Shown one piece after another: positions 10,377 to 19,835 of a stretch of 64,000 nt of DNA. A program made the translations under genes and the position numbers. This stretch comes from Hyphomonas johnsonii MHS-2 (GTDB lineage: Bacteria > Pseudomonadota > Alphaproteobacteria > Caulobacterales > Hyphomonadaceae): NCBI RefSeq assembly GCF_000685275.1, contig NZ_ARYK01000002.1, positions 248,001 through 312,000 on the forward strand. The letters are read 5' to 3'. The notes below the pieces were generated by a model that was not told where the DNA came from, made no database searches, and worked only from the letters and a program-made list of their open reading frames with translations. Position 1 is the stretch's first letter; each line of letters opens with the position of its first letter.

Positions 10377-11834
10377 ATGACAAAAACCACCCTCAAATTG
10401 GATCGGCCCGGCGGCGGAAACTCTCCATCGCATCAGGATCTCTACGCCAAGCGCAAGCAGATCTATCCAAAACTGGCGCATGGAAAGTTCCGGACGGTCA
10501 AGTGGATCGTTATGGCTGTCACGCTGGGCGTCTATTATGCTGTTCCCTGGATTCGCTGGGACCGCGGTGAGGGCATTCCCGACCAAGCGGTGATTGCCGA
10601 CTTCGCATCCGAAAAATTCTATTTCTTCTTCATCGAGATATGGCCGCAGGAAGCCTATTACCTCGCCGGGCTGCTGATCCTGGCCTCGTTGGCCCTCTTT
10701 CTGGTGACATCCCTGCTGGGGCGAGTCTGGTGCGGTTATGCCTGTCCGCAAACTGTGTGGACCGATCTATATATATGGGTCGAGCGGGCCTTTGAAGGCG
10801 ACCGGGCTGCCCGAATGCGCCTCGACAAGGCCCCACTCACCTTCAACAAGCTCTGGCGCAAGGTCGGCAAGCACATCGTCTGGTTGATCATTGCGTTCTG
10901 GACCGGCGGGGCATTTGTCCTCTATTGGCATGACGCACCAACCGTTGCTCGTGGCTGGTTTTCCGGTGAAGCCCCCCTTTCGGCCTATTGGTTTGCTGGA
11001 ATCCTGACACTGACGACCTATTTCCTCGCAGGCATGATGCGAGAACAGGTCTGCACCTATATGTGTCCCTGGCCGCGCATTCAGGGTGCGTTGACCGACG
11101 AGCACGCCCTTAATGTCACCTACCGCTATGACCGTGGTGAGCCACGCGGGCCGAAGAGAAAGAGCGAGGACTGGAGCGAACGAGGCGACTGCATTGACTG
11201 CGACCAATGCGTCCAGGTGTGCCCCATGGGAATTGATATCCGCGACGGAGCGCAACTGGAATGCATCCATTGCGCTCTTTGCATTGACGCCTGTGATGCC
11301 ATGATGAAACGGGTCGGGCGTCCGACCGGACTCATCGCTTATGACACCGATGTGGCGGTAGAGGCCCGCGCCGCAAAGGTTCAGCCGCCGAAGTACCGCC
11401 TGATACGCATGCGTACAATCCTCTACACAGCACTTATAGCCGCCATTGGTGGCCTGATGCTGTTTGGCCTGTCGACAAAAGCGACATTTGAATTGAACCT
11501 TCTGAAGGACCGCTCGCCGCCCTTCGTTAGGCTTTCTGATGGTGACATTCAAAACGGATATACGTTGAAGCTCGTCAACAAGAACACGAAGCCCCGCACT
11601 GTGAGCGTTTCTGTCAAAGGGCCGGAGGGACTGTCTGTGAAGGTCATTGGGTTGCCGCATGATGACGCAAGCTCCTTCGAGGTTCCGGTAGCAGCGCATG
11701 GTGTGGATCGCTATCGCGTTCTGGTAAGCGCTCCCGAAACTGGGAAAACAGAGTCTCTCGATTTTGCCGTGACCGATCTCGAAACCGGCGAAACTGTTAC
11801 AAACCGCGTTTCATTCATGAGGGGTGGAGAATGA
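10377..11834 (+). CDS. ccoG: Cytochrome oxidase accessory protein CcoG/FixG
   Basis: A 485-residue polytopic membrane protein with two 4Fe-4S clusters, known in the family to reduce Cu(II) for cbb3 assembly. Visible: membrane helices around 40-60, 85-105, 160-180, 195-215 and 340-360; CGYACPQTVW and CTYMCPW membrane cysteine motifs; the ferredoxin-like CIDCDQCVQVCPMGID and CIHCALCIDACD pair (about 278-310); and a C-terminal Ig-like FixG domain. Only operon 1 carries this gene, so it may serve both oxidases. Confidence 0.95.
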   Translation: MTKTTLKLDRPGGGNSPSHQDLYAKRKQIYPKLAHGKFRTVKWIVMAVTLGVYYAVPWIRWDRGEGIPDQAVIADFASEKFYFFFIEIWPQEAYYLAGLLILASLALFLVTSLLGRVWCGYACPQTVWTDLYIWVERAFEGDRAARMRLDKAPLTFNKLWRKVGKHIVWLIIAFWTGGAFVLYWHDAPTVARGWFSGEAPLSAYWFAGILTLTTYFLAGMMREQVCTYMCPWPRIQGALTDEHALNVTYRYDRGEPRGPKRKSEDWSERGDCIDCDQCVQVCPMGIDIRDGAQLECIHCALCIDACDAMMKRVGRPTGLIAYDTDVAVEARAAKVQPPKYRLIRMRTILYTALIAAIGGLMLFGLSTKATFELNLLKDRSPPFVRLSDGDIQNGYTLKLVNKNTKPRTVSVSVKGPEGLSVKVIGLPHDDASSFEVPVAAHGVDRYRVLVSAPETGKTESLDFAVTDLETGETVTNRVSFMRGGE

Positions 11835-12334
11835 GTACCGCAAACATCAAGAGCGCGAGTGGCGACAAGACGTTGAAAGGCTACCAAGTCTTGTTTTGGC
11901 TTCTCGGTTTTTTCGGGTTGATGTTTGTCGTCAACGGAATTTTTCTATTCTACGCGATCACAAGCTTTCCGGGCGAAGATGTGAAGAAATCATACCTGCA
12001 GGGATTAAACTATAATGCGACCCTGGAGCAGAGAGCCGAACAAGCGCGCCTTGGTTGGCAGGCCGCCGTCGGTCTCGAGGGAGACATGCTTGTCGTCTAT
12101 CTGGAAGAATCAACCGGCGAGCCTTTGACGGGGAAGTCTGTGAATGCGGCCTTACGCAGGCCTGCGACAACCAATGCCGACCATGAGTTCGACCTTATTT
12201 CCGATCTGGGTGGACGGTATCATGCGAATGTCGGTGACCTTCAGGCGGGACAGTGGGAGATCATTGCACAGGTTCGGGACGCAGAAAGCAGTTCACCCAA
12301 ATTTGTTGCTCGCAAGACCATAACCATTCGATGA
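11831..12334 (+). CDS. ccoH: cbb3 oxidase assembly protein CcoH/FixH
   Basis: A 167-residue single-pass membrane protein (helix about 19-41, FWLLGFFGLMFVVNGIFLFY) with a periplasmic FixH domain. Its ATG overlaps the ccoG stop and its stop overlaps the ccoI start (ATGA both times), so the genes are translated as a unit. Family role: stable assembly of cbb3 oxidase together with the copper ATPase CcoI. Confidence 0.93.
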   Translation: MSTANIKSASGDKTLKGYQVLFWLLGFFGLMFVVNGIFLFYAITSFPGEDVKKSYLQGLNYNATLEQRAEQARLGWQAAVGLEGDMLVVYLEESTGEPLTGKSVNAALRRPATTNADHEFDLISDLGGRYHANVGDLQAGQWEIIAQVRDAESSSPKFVARKTITIR

Positions 12335-14556
12335 ACGCTCTTTCTCATACCAACGCATCCGAATGCGCTTCAAGCTTGCCGCTTTCGAAATCCGCCCTGC
12401 CCGGTACAGACATCCAAGCCTTTGTACGCAAGGCAGGACACGCCTCACGGCTAGATCTAAGTGTGAAGGGCGCCAAGTGTGGAGGGTGCATCGCCAAGAT
12501 TGAAAGCGCCGTGAATGCGTTGCCTGGAGTGCAAGGCGCGCGTCTGAACCTGTCGACAGGGCACATGCGCGTTGATTGGACCGGCGCACTCACAGGAAAC
12601 GAAATCGCCACTGCGGTTTCCGAACTTGGATATGGTGTCACCGCGAGCGGCACGGATTCCGAAGGGACATCGTATCAGGCCGAAGAGCGCAGCCTCCTCA
12701 TCGCCATGGGCGTCGCAGGGTTTGCTGCGGCCAACATAATGCTGCTGTCGGTGTCCGTATGGGGCGGCGCAGGCGAGATGGGAGCCGCGACACGCCAGGC
12801 TTTTCACGCAATTTCCGGAATGATTGCCCTGCCGGTCGTCGTGTTTTCCGGGCGGCACTTCTTTTTATCGGCGTGGCGTGCGCTGAAGCACGGGCATGTC
12901 AATATGGATGTGCCGGTGTCCCTCGCGATCTGGTTGGCTATGGGGGTCAGCATCTGGGAAACGATACAGGGTGGCCCGCATGCCTATTTCGATGCCTGTA
13001 TCATGCTCATTTTTTTCCTGCTGATCGGCCGTTTTCTTGATGCGAGACTCCGGCGGCGGGCGTCCGGGGCTGCGCACGATTTGGCGGCGCTCAAGAACAG
13101 GTCGGTCAGGCGTCAGAACAGTACGGGGGCAATCGAGTCCGTTCGCGCGAACGAGATCATCGCCGGCGACATGATCCTCCTGTCACCAGGAGAGCAGGCT
13201 GTCATCGACATGACGATTGCGGAAGGCGCGGGCGAGATCGATGAACAACTGGTCTCTGGAGAAAGTTTGCCACGCCTCGTGAATGCAGGAACGGTCGTAT
13301 TTGCCGGGTCGGTGAATCTCGGGGCAGCCCTGATCGGACAGGCGATTTCGCCAGCGACGGACTCATTGTTGGCAGATATCGCGACAATGATGGAGGCAGG
13401 TGAACAGAGACGTTCAACATACCGGAAAATTGCGGACCGGGCGGTGGCGCTATATGTGCCGTTCGTGCACACGACTGCCGCGCTGTCGTTTCTCGGCTGG
13501 ATCGTCGCAGGCGCCAGTGTTCGCGAAGCAATTCTTATTGCTGTTTCGACCTTGATCATCACCTGTCCCTGCGCACTGGCGCTTGCCGCACCGGCGGCTC
13601 AAATGGTCGCTTCCGGCAAGCTGTTCAGATCAGGTGTTTTCCTGAGGTCCGGCGACGCATTGGAGCGCCTGGCGGCAATTGATCATATTGTATTTGACAA
13701 GACAGGCACCCTGACGCTCGGCGAGCCTGTATGCCTGGTCACAGAAAACACCAGGAAGGCCCTTCCGATTGCGGCGATGCTTGCTCGGGCCAGCCGGCAC
13801 CCGCTTTCCCGCGCACTCGTGACAGCCGCTGGAGCCGGACCGCTCGCGACCGGTATTCGAGAGCATGCGGGCCTTGGGCTCGAGGCAAATATTGACGGGC
13901 ATGTTTGCAGGCTGGGCTCGGCAGAGTGGGTTGGAGCTGGCGGAGAGGTTGCTGGCGAAGGGCCTGTGCTTTGGTTCTCACGCGGGTCTGAACCGCCCAT
14001 CGCCTTTACCTTCGAGGAACAATTGCGCGACGATGCAAAAGCAGCGGTCCGGGCATTGGAGACTGAGGGATATTCGCTTGAAATCCTGTCTGGGGATCGA
14101 CCGTCCGCGGTCGCCCGGACCGCAGGCGCATTGGGCATCGGCGTCTGGTCTGCGAGGGTTAGCCCACAGGATAAGGCGGCACGGCTTGAAGCGCTGAGGG
14201 ACGAAGGCAAGCGCGTGCTGATGGTCGGGGATGGTTTGAACGATGCCGGTGCGCTCGCACTGGCTCACGCATCGCTGACGCCCGGTGGGGCAATGGATAT
14301 AAGCCAGTCTGCGAGCGATGCGGTCTATGCGGGTGGCCTGGGCAGCATCCCGGCGATTCTCCGGATATCAAAATCCGCCCGGCAGATAATGCTCCAAAAT
14401 TTCGGTCTCGCGGCCGCCTACAATCTGATTGCCGTTCCGATTGCGGTAACGGGGCATGTCACCCCCCTCATTGCCGCCATCGCGATGTCGGCCTCTTCGC
14501 TCATCGTCACGCTGAATGCCCTGCGAATTAGGCATGGCAAAAGCGGTTCCTCATGA
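12331..14556 (+). CDS. ccoI: Copper-translocating P-type ATPase CcoI/FixI (operon 1)
   Basis: Exports Cu(I) needed for the binuclear centre of cbb3 oxidase. 741 residues beginning at the ATG overlapping ccoH. Domains: N-terminal heavy-metal-associated domain with GGCIAKIE (about 50), eight-helix membrane region with CPC in ITCPCALALAAP, phosphorylation loop DKTGTLT, HP pair in SRHPLSRA, and hinge GDGLNDAGAL. The first metal-binding motif reads KCGGC. Paralogue of the ATPase at 28626-30851. Confidence 0.95.
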   Translation: MNALSHTNASECASSLPLSKSALPGTDIQAFVRKAGHASRLDLSVKGAKCGGCIAKIESAVNALPGVQGARLNLSTGHMRVDWTGALTGNEIATAVSELGYGVTASGTDSEGTSYQAEERSLLIAMGVAGFAAANIMLLSVSVWGGAGEMGAATRQAFHAISGMIALPVVVFSGRHFFLSAWRALKHGHVNMDVPVSLAIWLAMGVSIWETIQGGPHAYFDACIMLIFFLLIGRFLDARLRRRASGAAHDLAALKNRSVRRQNSTGAIESVRANEIIAGDMILLSPGEQAVIDMTIAEGAGEIDEQLVSGESLPRLVNAGTVVFAGSVNLGAALIGQAISPATDSLLADIATMMEAGEQRRSTYRKIADRAVALYVPFVHTTAALSFLGWIVAGASVREAILIAVSTLIITCPCALALAAPAAQMVASGKLFRSGVFLRSGDALERLAAIDHIVFDKTGTLTLGEPVCLVTENTRKALPIAAMLARASRHPLSRALVTAAGAGPLATGIREHAGLGLEANIDGHVCRLGSAEWVGAGGEVAGEGPVLWFSRGSEPPIAFTFEEQLRDDAKAAVRALETEGYSLEILSGDRPSAVARTAGALGIGVWSARVSPQDKAARLEALRDEGKRVLMVGDGLNDAGALALAHASLTPGGAMDISQSASDAVYAGGLGSIPAILRISKSARQIMLQNFGLAAAYNLIAVPIAVTGHVTPLIAAIAMSASSLIVTLNALRIRHGKSGSS

Positions 14557-14747
14557 GCATCATCGTCTACCTGATTCCGGTCGCACTAGCGCTTGGCGGC
14601 CTCGGCCTTGCGGCATTCCTCTGGGCGGCGACATCAGGGCAATTTGATGACCCCGAAGGTGCAGCGCATCGCATCCTGATCGACGAGGATAAACCGATGG
14701 GTGAGCCAGCCTCGGCCGACGACGCTTTCAGGAATTCAGCCGAATAG
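14553..14747 (+). CDS. ccoS: cbb3 oxidase maturation protein CcoS (operon 1)
   Basis: A 64-residue single-helix protein with the CcoS pattern: LIPVALALGGLGLAAFLWA, then SGQFDDPEGAAHRIL. Needed in characterised species for haem/copper insertion into cbb3. Its start overlaps the ccoI stop (ATGA). The C-terminal tail after DED is longer than in the second copy. Confidence 0.93.
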   Translation: MSIIVYLIPVALALGGLGLAAFLWAATSGQFDDPEGAAHRILIDEDKPMGEPASADDAFRNSAE

Positions 14748-15081
14748 TGTTTCACCCTTTCGGTGTGCCTCCAAGGCAACGAGCATGCAGGCTTTGGATT
14801 CCACAGGTGAATGCGCAGGTTTGGCGCACATCATATCTGGAACTGGGTGATTTCAGGTGATGTGATGGGGCTCCCAGAAGGAAATTCCGGTCATTTTTCG
14901 GGACATAACGCCAGAAAGGGACGCTGGTTTGCCCGGTCGCCTGATCATCCCGTGACGGCAAGCCGGTGCACACCATCATTTTGTTGAAACTTTTTTGGAC
15001 CGATTTCCGCTTCGGCTGCGCCTTATTCAGTATAGCCACCTCAATTTCGGGGAGGCCACACCACCCAAGGGGACAAGACCA
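14748..15081. other. Intergenic region between ccoS and a small secreted gene
   Basis: No coding region is evident. A long-arm inverted repeat CACATCA...TGATGTG spans about 14828-14861. TTGAAA (around 14984) and a TATAGCC-like box (around 15034) precede the next gene but their spacing is not a standard promoter. No strong terminator after ccoS, so read-through into the next gene is possible. Confidence 0.4.
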
Positions 15082-15456
15082 ATGAAAGCCGTCATCAAGA
15101 CCTTCGCCGCTGCCTCCGCCGCATTGGCCATCCTTGCGGGTACCGCCGCAGCACAAGACTACAATAACTGGGGTGAAATTTCACCATGGGGTTCGACCAT
15201 GGTCGACGAGTGGGGCAATGAGCACTATGTCGATCCCTATGCCTATGACAGCCAGGTCGACATGTATGGCAACGTGATCAGCTCCTATAATGGTGAGCTT
15301 GACCCAAGCCTCGATTATTATGACCTGACCCCGGTTCAGCCCGGCTATGATTACTCAGGCGGCTACGGGTCAGGCGGGTCGACATCGAGCAGCGACCTTC
15401 CGTACTCGCAGCCCGCTGACTCGCATGAAGCCTTCATCAACTCGATCTACGAATAG
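15082..15456 (+). CDS. Small exported aromatic/acidic-rich protein (paralogue of 35824-36189)
   Basis: A 124-residue protein with a clear Sec signal peptide ending in AGTAAAQD (cleavage near residue 25), so it is exported. The mature part is very rich in Tyr, Asp, Gly and Ser and has no cysteine. Its core HYVDPYAYDSQVD, YGNV.SSY.GE.DPS and the C-terminal SHEAFINSIYE are nearly identical to the protein at 35824-36189. I do not recognise a family. ATG at 15082 follows AAGGGGAC. It lies just downstream of cbb3 operon 1 and has its own rho-independent terminator, and the paralogue lies next to cbb3 operon 2, so a link to respiration or the low-oxygen envelope is worth considering. Confidence 0.85.
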   Translation: MKAVIKTFAAASAALAILAGTAAAQDYNNWGEISPWGSTMVDEWGNEHYVDPYAYDSQVDMYGNVISSYNGELDPSLDYYDLTPVQPGYDYSGGYGSGGSTSSSDLPYSQPADSHEAFINSIYE

Positions 15457-15537
15457 GCGCGGCCGGCGCCCTATAACAGGTGCCGGACTGCCAGTTCAAA
15501 TTCTCAGCTGGACAATTGGGGACGTGGCTGAGTGATA

Positions 15538-15578
15538 GGCAGGCGGCGGTCGGGGGACACCGCCGCCTGTCGGTTTTT
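15538..15578 (+). terminator. Rho-independent terminator
   Basis: A GC-rich hairpin: GGCAGGCGGCGGT (15538-15550) pairs with ACCGCCGCCTGTC (15559-15571), followed by GGTTTTT. It ends transcription of the small exported protein gene and insulates the phosphoesterase downstream. Confidence 0.85.
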
Positions 15579-15608
15579 CGCGAGTCCATTTTCAGGCGAG
15601 ATGCCACC

Positions 15609-16313
15609 ATGCGCCAAATGATCAACTATGCGATTGGCGATGTTCACGGGGAGGCAGAACGCCTGCACCTGCTGCACGGAATTATCTTCGACCATCAGCG
15701 CAGCTGTTTTCCAGACCGGGACATGACCATCATACACATTGGTGACTACGTTGACCGTGGGCCCGACAGCTGCGGCGTCGTTGAGGCAGTCCGAACACTG
15801 GAAGCTGTGGCACCCTGCCCTGTTATCAGCCTTCGTGGAAACCATGAACAGATGATGCTGGACGCGCTGTCCAATGCAAATCCAGGCGCGTACGCCACCT
15901 GGCTGACCAATGGCGGCCGCAAGACCCTGACGAGTTATGAAAAGCGCGGCTGGGACCGAGTTCCCACTTCACATATAGAGTGGCTCGAAGCCCTCCCAAG
16001 CATCTACCGTGATGAGGAAGCTCGTCTGATTTTCGTGCACGCCGGGATAGATGTCGCAACCTACCCCAATTGCGCCGACTCCGTACGTCTGTGGACGCGC
16101 CAGGAGCATTTCTTTAACTCAGACACGTGGCAGAACCCCGCGCTAGATGGCTGGCGTGTGGTGCATGGACATACACCCACCGACGACTTCTGTCCGGAGA
16201 TTTCCGGTGCGCTTCAGCGGCGCATAAACATTGATACCGGAGCCGTTTACGGGGGGCGCCTGACCGCAGCGATCATCGCCCCGGAAGAGCCGATCAGATT
16301 TGTCTCAACCTGA
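15609..16313 (+). CDS. Serine/threonine-type metallophosphoesterase
   Basis: A 234-residue calcineurin-like phosphatase of the bacterial PrpA/PrpB type. Metal-binding motifs are all present: GDVHGEAERL (about 9), GDYVDRGPDS (about 46), RGNHEQMM (about 78), then HAG and GHTPTDDF near the C-terminus. It acts in the cytoplasm on phosphoproteins or dinucleotides such as Ap4A; which one cannot be told. It converges with a Ser/Thr kinase gene whose stop lies 11 bases away, so it may reverse that kinase, though convergent order is weak evidence. Start ATG 15609; ATG 15618 is an alternative. Confidence 0.88.
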   Translation: MRQMINYAIGDVHGEAERLHLLHGIIFDHQRSCFPDRDMTIIHIGDYVDRGPDSCGVVEAVRTLEAVAPCPVISLRGNHEQMMLDALSNANPGAYATWLTNGGRKTLTSYEKRGWDRVPTSHIEWLEALPSIYRDEEARLIFVHAGIDVATYPNCADSVRLWTRQEHFFNSDTWQNPALDGWRVVHGHTPTDDFCPEISGALQRRINIDTGAVYGGRLTAAIIAPEEPIRFVST

Positions 16314-16324
16314 AATCAGAGCGG

Positions 16325-18697
16325 TCAAGGCAAGCATTTTGCCTGCACCTCTTGAAAATCACCGATCAATCCGGATCCAAGTGAATTTTCTCCACTCCCG
16401 AGACCGCCCAGAACCTTCATAAGCTGCTCTGCCTCGGTCGCGTCCGCACATGCCGCTGCGCGCCGCTCTGTTTCCAGCGACAGCTGGGCATTCAAGACCA
16501 ATGCCTGCAGCAATTTTTCCTGGTAGAATGGCGTGTCCGGAAACTGGCTGACAAGCTGTCGATTGAGTTCAATCGCTTCATCTGAGGCAGATATCGCCGC
16601 CGACCAGTTGCCCGCCGCACGTTCTACCCGCGTAAGCGTATCCAACATGCTGGCAAGTCCTTCAGGCCCGCCGGCGTCTTCGGCATCAGCGTCCATGATT
16701 GCACGAGCCAGCGAGACAGCTCGCTCGGCAAAAGCTCTACTGAGATTGACATCTCCCGTTTCGCGGTAAACGCGGGACAGCGCCGCAATGGCCGTCATGA
16801 ATTGCGTCTGCTGATAGTAATTCTCGGGCATTTCAGCCAGTTTTGCTTCGCGGTACCCGATCGCATACTGCAGGGAGGGTACTGCCTCAGAAAACCTGCC
16901 CAGCTCGAACAGAAATTCCGATTCCTGCACTGACATATAAGCTGCCATTTCCTCACCACCACCGAGACGGTCGAACATTTCCGGCGTCAGTTCGGATCGC
17001 CATTGCTGCACAGATGCGAGCGCTTCCTCGTAATTTTCCAATTCAGACAGAATCTTCAGATTGTCGGTGCGCGCACTCCAGAAATGGCGAAGAAAGGTGC
17101 GTTCCGTATCACCGCCAAGCGCTGCGCCGCGTGAAGCAAGCGCCAGCGTATCTGCATTATACCGCGCTGCCGCCACCGGATCTCCCTTGTAATTGAGGCT
17201 TTGCACCGCAAGCATGCGTTTGACCATGGCCATCTGGGCAAGCGCTTCGGTATTGTCGGGGTTGCGTGCCAGGAGCGTCTGCAGCTTGTCTTCGGCGTCA
17301 AGGAGCAACGCGTATGCTCTCTCTGTCTCCCCGAGATTCGCGACACCCACGCCACCGTAAATGTCGGATAGTCTCAGGCTCATCGAGCCAATATCGAGCA
17401 GCAAATCATCTGGTGCAGACGGATCGACAGCGAGGTCCTGAATGTATGTCCGCACGAGATCGGCAAGATCCTTACGCGACTGCAGCGTGCCGGAAATCCT
17501 GGCGAAGTCGTCATAGAAATCAAAAATCAGGGAATTGCTGAGTGCCCGGGCTTGGTCAAATCTGGCTTCAGCGCGCATCAGTGCTGCCTCCGCACGCTGG
17601 TATTGAAACAGCGTTGTTGCGAGGCCGCCTGCGAGACCAAGGAAGGCGAGGCTGCCAAAGGTGACGGCCAGCTTTCGTCTCGCGAAAAACTTGCCGAACT
17701 GATATCCAGCTCCGCCTTCACGGGCCTTGACCGGAAAGCCGCCTGCCAGGTTGTCGAGATCGCTGACAAGCGCCGCGACCGATTGATAACGTGCGGCCGG
17801 GTCGTTCGCGGTTGCCCGGCCAATGATTGCGGCAATATCCTCGGTCTGGTTCGGAACATCGATCAGGACACCAAGGATGCGACCAAGTGAGAAGACATCC
17901 GACAGGGTATTTGCTGGGGCGCCCGTCGTACGCTCCGGGGCAGCATAACCCGGTGTAAAGCTCAGGCTCGCCAGGGAGTCCGATGCTGCATCGGTTGTCC
18001 CGCCATCATGAACATCGTGCGGCTTGGCAATCCCGAAATCGATAAGTTTGACGTTACCCTCATCCGTTACCATGACATTGGACGGGGTGATATCCCGGTG
18101 AATTATCAGATTCTGGTGGGCGTAGCTGACAGCTCCACAGAGGTCACGAAACAGCGTCAGACGTTGTGTGGTGGTTGAATTGTTATCGTTTGCCCAATCG
18201 ATAATGGAGCGCCCTTCGACATACTCCATCACCATGTAGGGTGAACCATCAATCATCTGCCCACCATCATAGAGGCGCGCGATGTTCGGGTGATTCAGTG
18301 TTGCGAGAATCTGTCTTTCCCGCTGAAACCGTTCAACCAATGTGTCTGACAGGACGCCTGGTCGAACAACCTTGATCGCGGCCGTATGATCGAAATCATT
18401 GGTCGCGCGTTCGCCGCGGTAAACCGCCCCCATTCCGCCCTGCCCGATCAATCCGGTAATCCGATAGGCACCGACACGCTCAGGGGCAATCGGGTCTGCC
18501 GCGTCATGGCCCGCACCGCCCGTGCGCAGTGCCGTTTCGCTGCTGGCGTCTGCCGCAAGTAGATCAAGCACACGTTTGGCCAGCGCCGTATCGCCACCGG
18601 AATTCTTGCGAACCCAGTCTGCGCGGACATCCGAAGCGTAATCGAGAGACAGCGCCAACAACGCCATCGCCCGTTGCTCAAGTGATCTGATGGTCAT
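16325..18697 (-). CDS. Membrane Ser/Thr protein kinase with TPR region
   Basis: A 790-residue eukaryote-like kinase. The kinase domain covers about 78-325: glycine loop GQGGMGAVYRGE, ATP Lys in AAIKVV (about 109), catalytic HRDITPSNV (Asp about 202) and DFGIAKP (about 220). In the catalytic loop the usual lysine (HRDxKxxN) is threonine, a variant I have seen in sigma-linked TPR kinases. One membrane helix (about 340-362) follows and the remaining 400 residues are TPR-like helical repeats outside. ATG at 18697 follows GAGG and lies within the end of the sigma factor gene (20-base overlap). The pairing with an ECF-type sigma factor suggests that phosphorylation controls that sigma factor. Confidence 0.92.
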   Translation of the reverse strand: MTIRSLEQRAMALLALSLDYASDVRADWVRKNSGGDTALAKRVLDLLAADASSETALRTGGAGHDAADPIAPERVGAYRITGLIGQGGMGAVYRGERATNDFDHTAAIKVVRPGVLSDTLVERFQRERQILATLNHPNIARLYDGGQMIDGSPYMVMEYVEGRSIIDWANDNNSTTTQRLTLFRDLCGAVSYAHQNLIIHRDITPSNVMVTDEGNVKLIDFGIAKPHDVHDGGTTDAASDSLASLSFTPGYAAPERTTGAPANTLSDVFSLGRILGVLIDVPNQTEDIAAIIGRATANDPAARYQSVAALVSDLDNLAGGFPVKAREGGAGYQFGKFFARRKLAVTFGSLAFLGLAGGLATTLFQYQRAEAALMRAEARFDQARALSNSLIFDFYDDFARISGTLQSRKDLADLVRTYIQDLAVDPSAPDDLLLDIGSMSLRLSDIYGGVGVANLGETERAYALLLDAEDKLQTLLARNPDNTEALAQMAMVKRMLAVQSLNYKGDPVAAARYNADTLALASRGAALGGDTERTFLRHFWSARTDNLKILSELENYEEALASVQQWRSELTPEMFDRLGGGEEMAAYMSVQESEFLFELGRFSEAVPSLQYAIGYREAKLAEMPENYYQQTQFMTAIAALSRVYRETGDVNLSRAFAERAVSLARAIMDADAEDAGGPEGLASMLDTLTRVERAAGNWSAAISASDEAIELNRQLVSQFPDTPFYQEKLLQALVLNAQLSLETERRAAACADATEAEQLMKVLGGLGSGENSLGSGLIGDFQEVQAKCLP

Positions 18698-19262
18698 CGC
18701 TGCGCGCCTCATTCAAGGAATCCAGAAGCCAGGCCCTCGCGACGCGCCAGTTGCGCTTGATGGTCGATGGCGAGGACTGTTTGACCTCGGCAATCTCTTC
18801 GAAACTCATGCCGCCAAAGTACCTAAGCTCGACAATTTCAGCCATGTCGGGATCAATGACCCCTAGCCGGATCAGGGACTTATCGAGCACATCAAACTCT
18901 ATCCTGTCCATTCCCGCACCCGCGACCCTGGTAATCAATGTCACCTTGCGATGATGCCTTTTGTTGGAAAGTTTCTTTCGGGCATTGTCGATCAGGACGC
19001 GCCGCATGGTGCGGGCTGCGAGCGCCAGAAAATGCGCTTTATCGGTCCATTCGATTTGCTCGAGTTGCATGAGCCGGAGCACGGCCTCGTTCACGAGGTC
19101 ACCCGTCGACAGTGAGCTGTTGCTCTCGGCCCGGATGAGCGCACCCGAGACTTTGCGCAATTCCGCATAAAGCAGTTCAAACAGGCGATCCCGTGACGTC
19201 AGATCACCGCTGCGCCAAGCGTCAAGCAGTTCTTTGGCCTCATTTCGATCAGTATCGGACAT
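18678..19262 (-). CDS. ECF-type RNA polymerase sigma factor (kinase-linked group)
   Basis: A 194-residue sigma factor with region 2 (about 12-85, GDLVNEAVLRLMQLE and TMRRVLIDNARKK) and region 4 (about 135-185, RYFGGMSFEEIAEV..SSPSTIKRNWRVARAWL). The SPSTIKR.W...RAWL signature belongs to the sigma group that is co-encoded with TPR-bearing Ser/Thr kinases instead of an anti-sigma factor. ATG at 19262 follows GGAGGGGGAG. It overlaps the downstream kinase gene. Two genes for small exported proteins lie just upstream on the same strand. Confidence 0.92.
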   Translation of the reverse strand: MSDTDRNEAKELLDAWRSGDLTSRDRLFELLYAELRKVSGALIRAESNSSLSTGDLVNEAVLRLMQLEQIEWTDKAHFLALAARTMRRVLIDNARKKLSNKRHHRKVTLITRVAGAGMDRIEFDVLDKSLIRLGVIDPDMAEIVELRYFGGMSFEEIAEVKQSSPSTIKRNWRVARAWLLDSLNEARSDDHQIT

Positions 19263-19379
19263 CGTAACTCCCCCTCCACGCAATCTGGCGCATGGTGTTC
19301 GCCGCTGCAAGCCACCGGCCGAACGATGAAAAGTCGAAATGGCGAGGGCTCAGGAATGCAGCGCACACCTGGAAACCGG

Positions 19380-19790
19380 CTACAAGCGCTGCGCAAACGC
19401 CTTGGCTGTTTCGTTATAAAGCCTTCCATCAGGGGTGATCTGCATGATGTTTTCGACAACTCGCGGTCGCTGGCCGCGCTGGGTTGGATTCACTCTGATC
19501 ATCAGCTTGAATCGACCATTGCCCAATGGAAGCACCTGGAACTGACCGGTCGACCCCTGGCCCTGGCGTGCCCCGGGCGCAAACGCCATGCTGATGAATG
19601 ACCCGTCAGGAAGGAATTCCGAGATCGTGGTGCCCTGCTGGGCAGCGAGCCGCCATTTGCCGACCAGGAAAGCCATTTCCTGGCTGACGCCGGGTTGGCC
19701 CTGATAGGCTGAAGACTGGGCAATCGCAGGCGTACCGACGAAGGCGACTGCACAGGCGAGCAGGACAGCAGATATGGATGATTTCAACAT
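19380..19790 (-). CDS. Exported protein with C-terminal PDGxLYNE motif
   Basis: A 136-residue protein with a Sec signal peptide (cleavage after GTPAIAQ, about residue 25). The mature domain looks like a small beta-rich domain: FLVGKWRLA, SEFLPDGSF, then ITPDGRLYNETAKAFAQRL at the end. The last motif recurs in the protein at 43641-44081 (MPDGNLYNESARAIAYRL), so the two are paralogues. Function unknown; a lipocalin-like fold is possible (W-R near the start) but unproven. It lies 117 bases before the sigma factor gene on the same strand. Confidence 0.78.
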   Translation of the reverse strand: MLKSSISAVLLACAVAFVGTPAIAQSSAYQGQPGVSQEMAFLVGKWRLAAQQGTTISEFLPDGSFISMAFAPGARQGQGSTGQFQVLPLGNGRFKLMIRVNPTQRGQRPRVVENIMQITPDGRLYNETAKAFAQRL

Positions 19791-19835
19791 GTGACCGACT
19801 TTCTTGTTGGCGTAAGTAACAAATTTTGTCTGGCG

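Noticed and set aside
10767-11699. Reverse frame of 310 codons opposite ccoG
   Set aside because: Antisense shadow of ccoG with no domain, start site or neighbours to support it.
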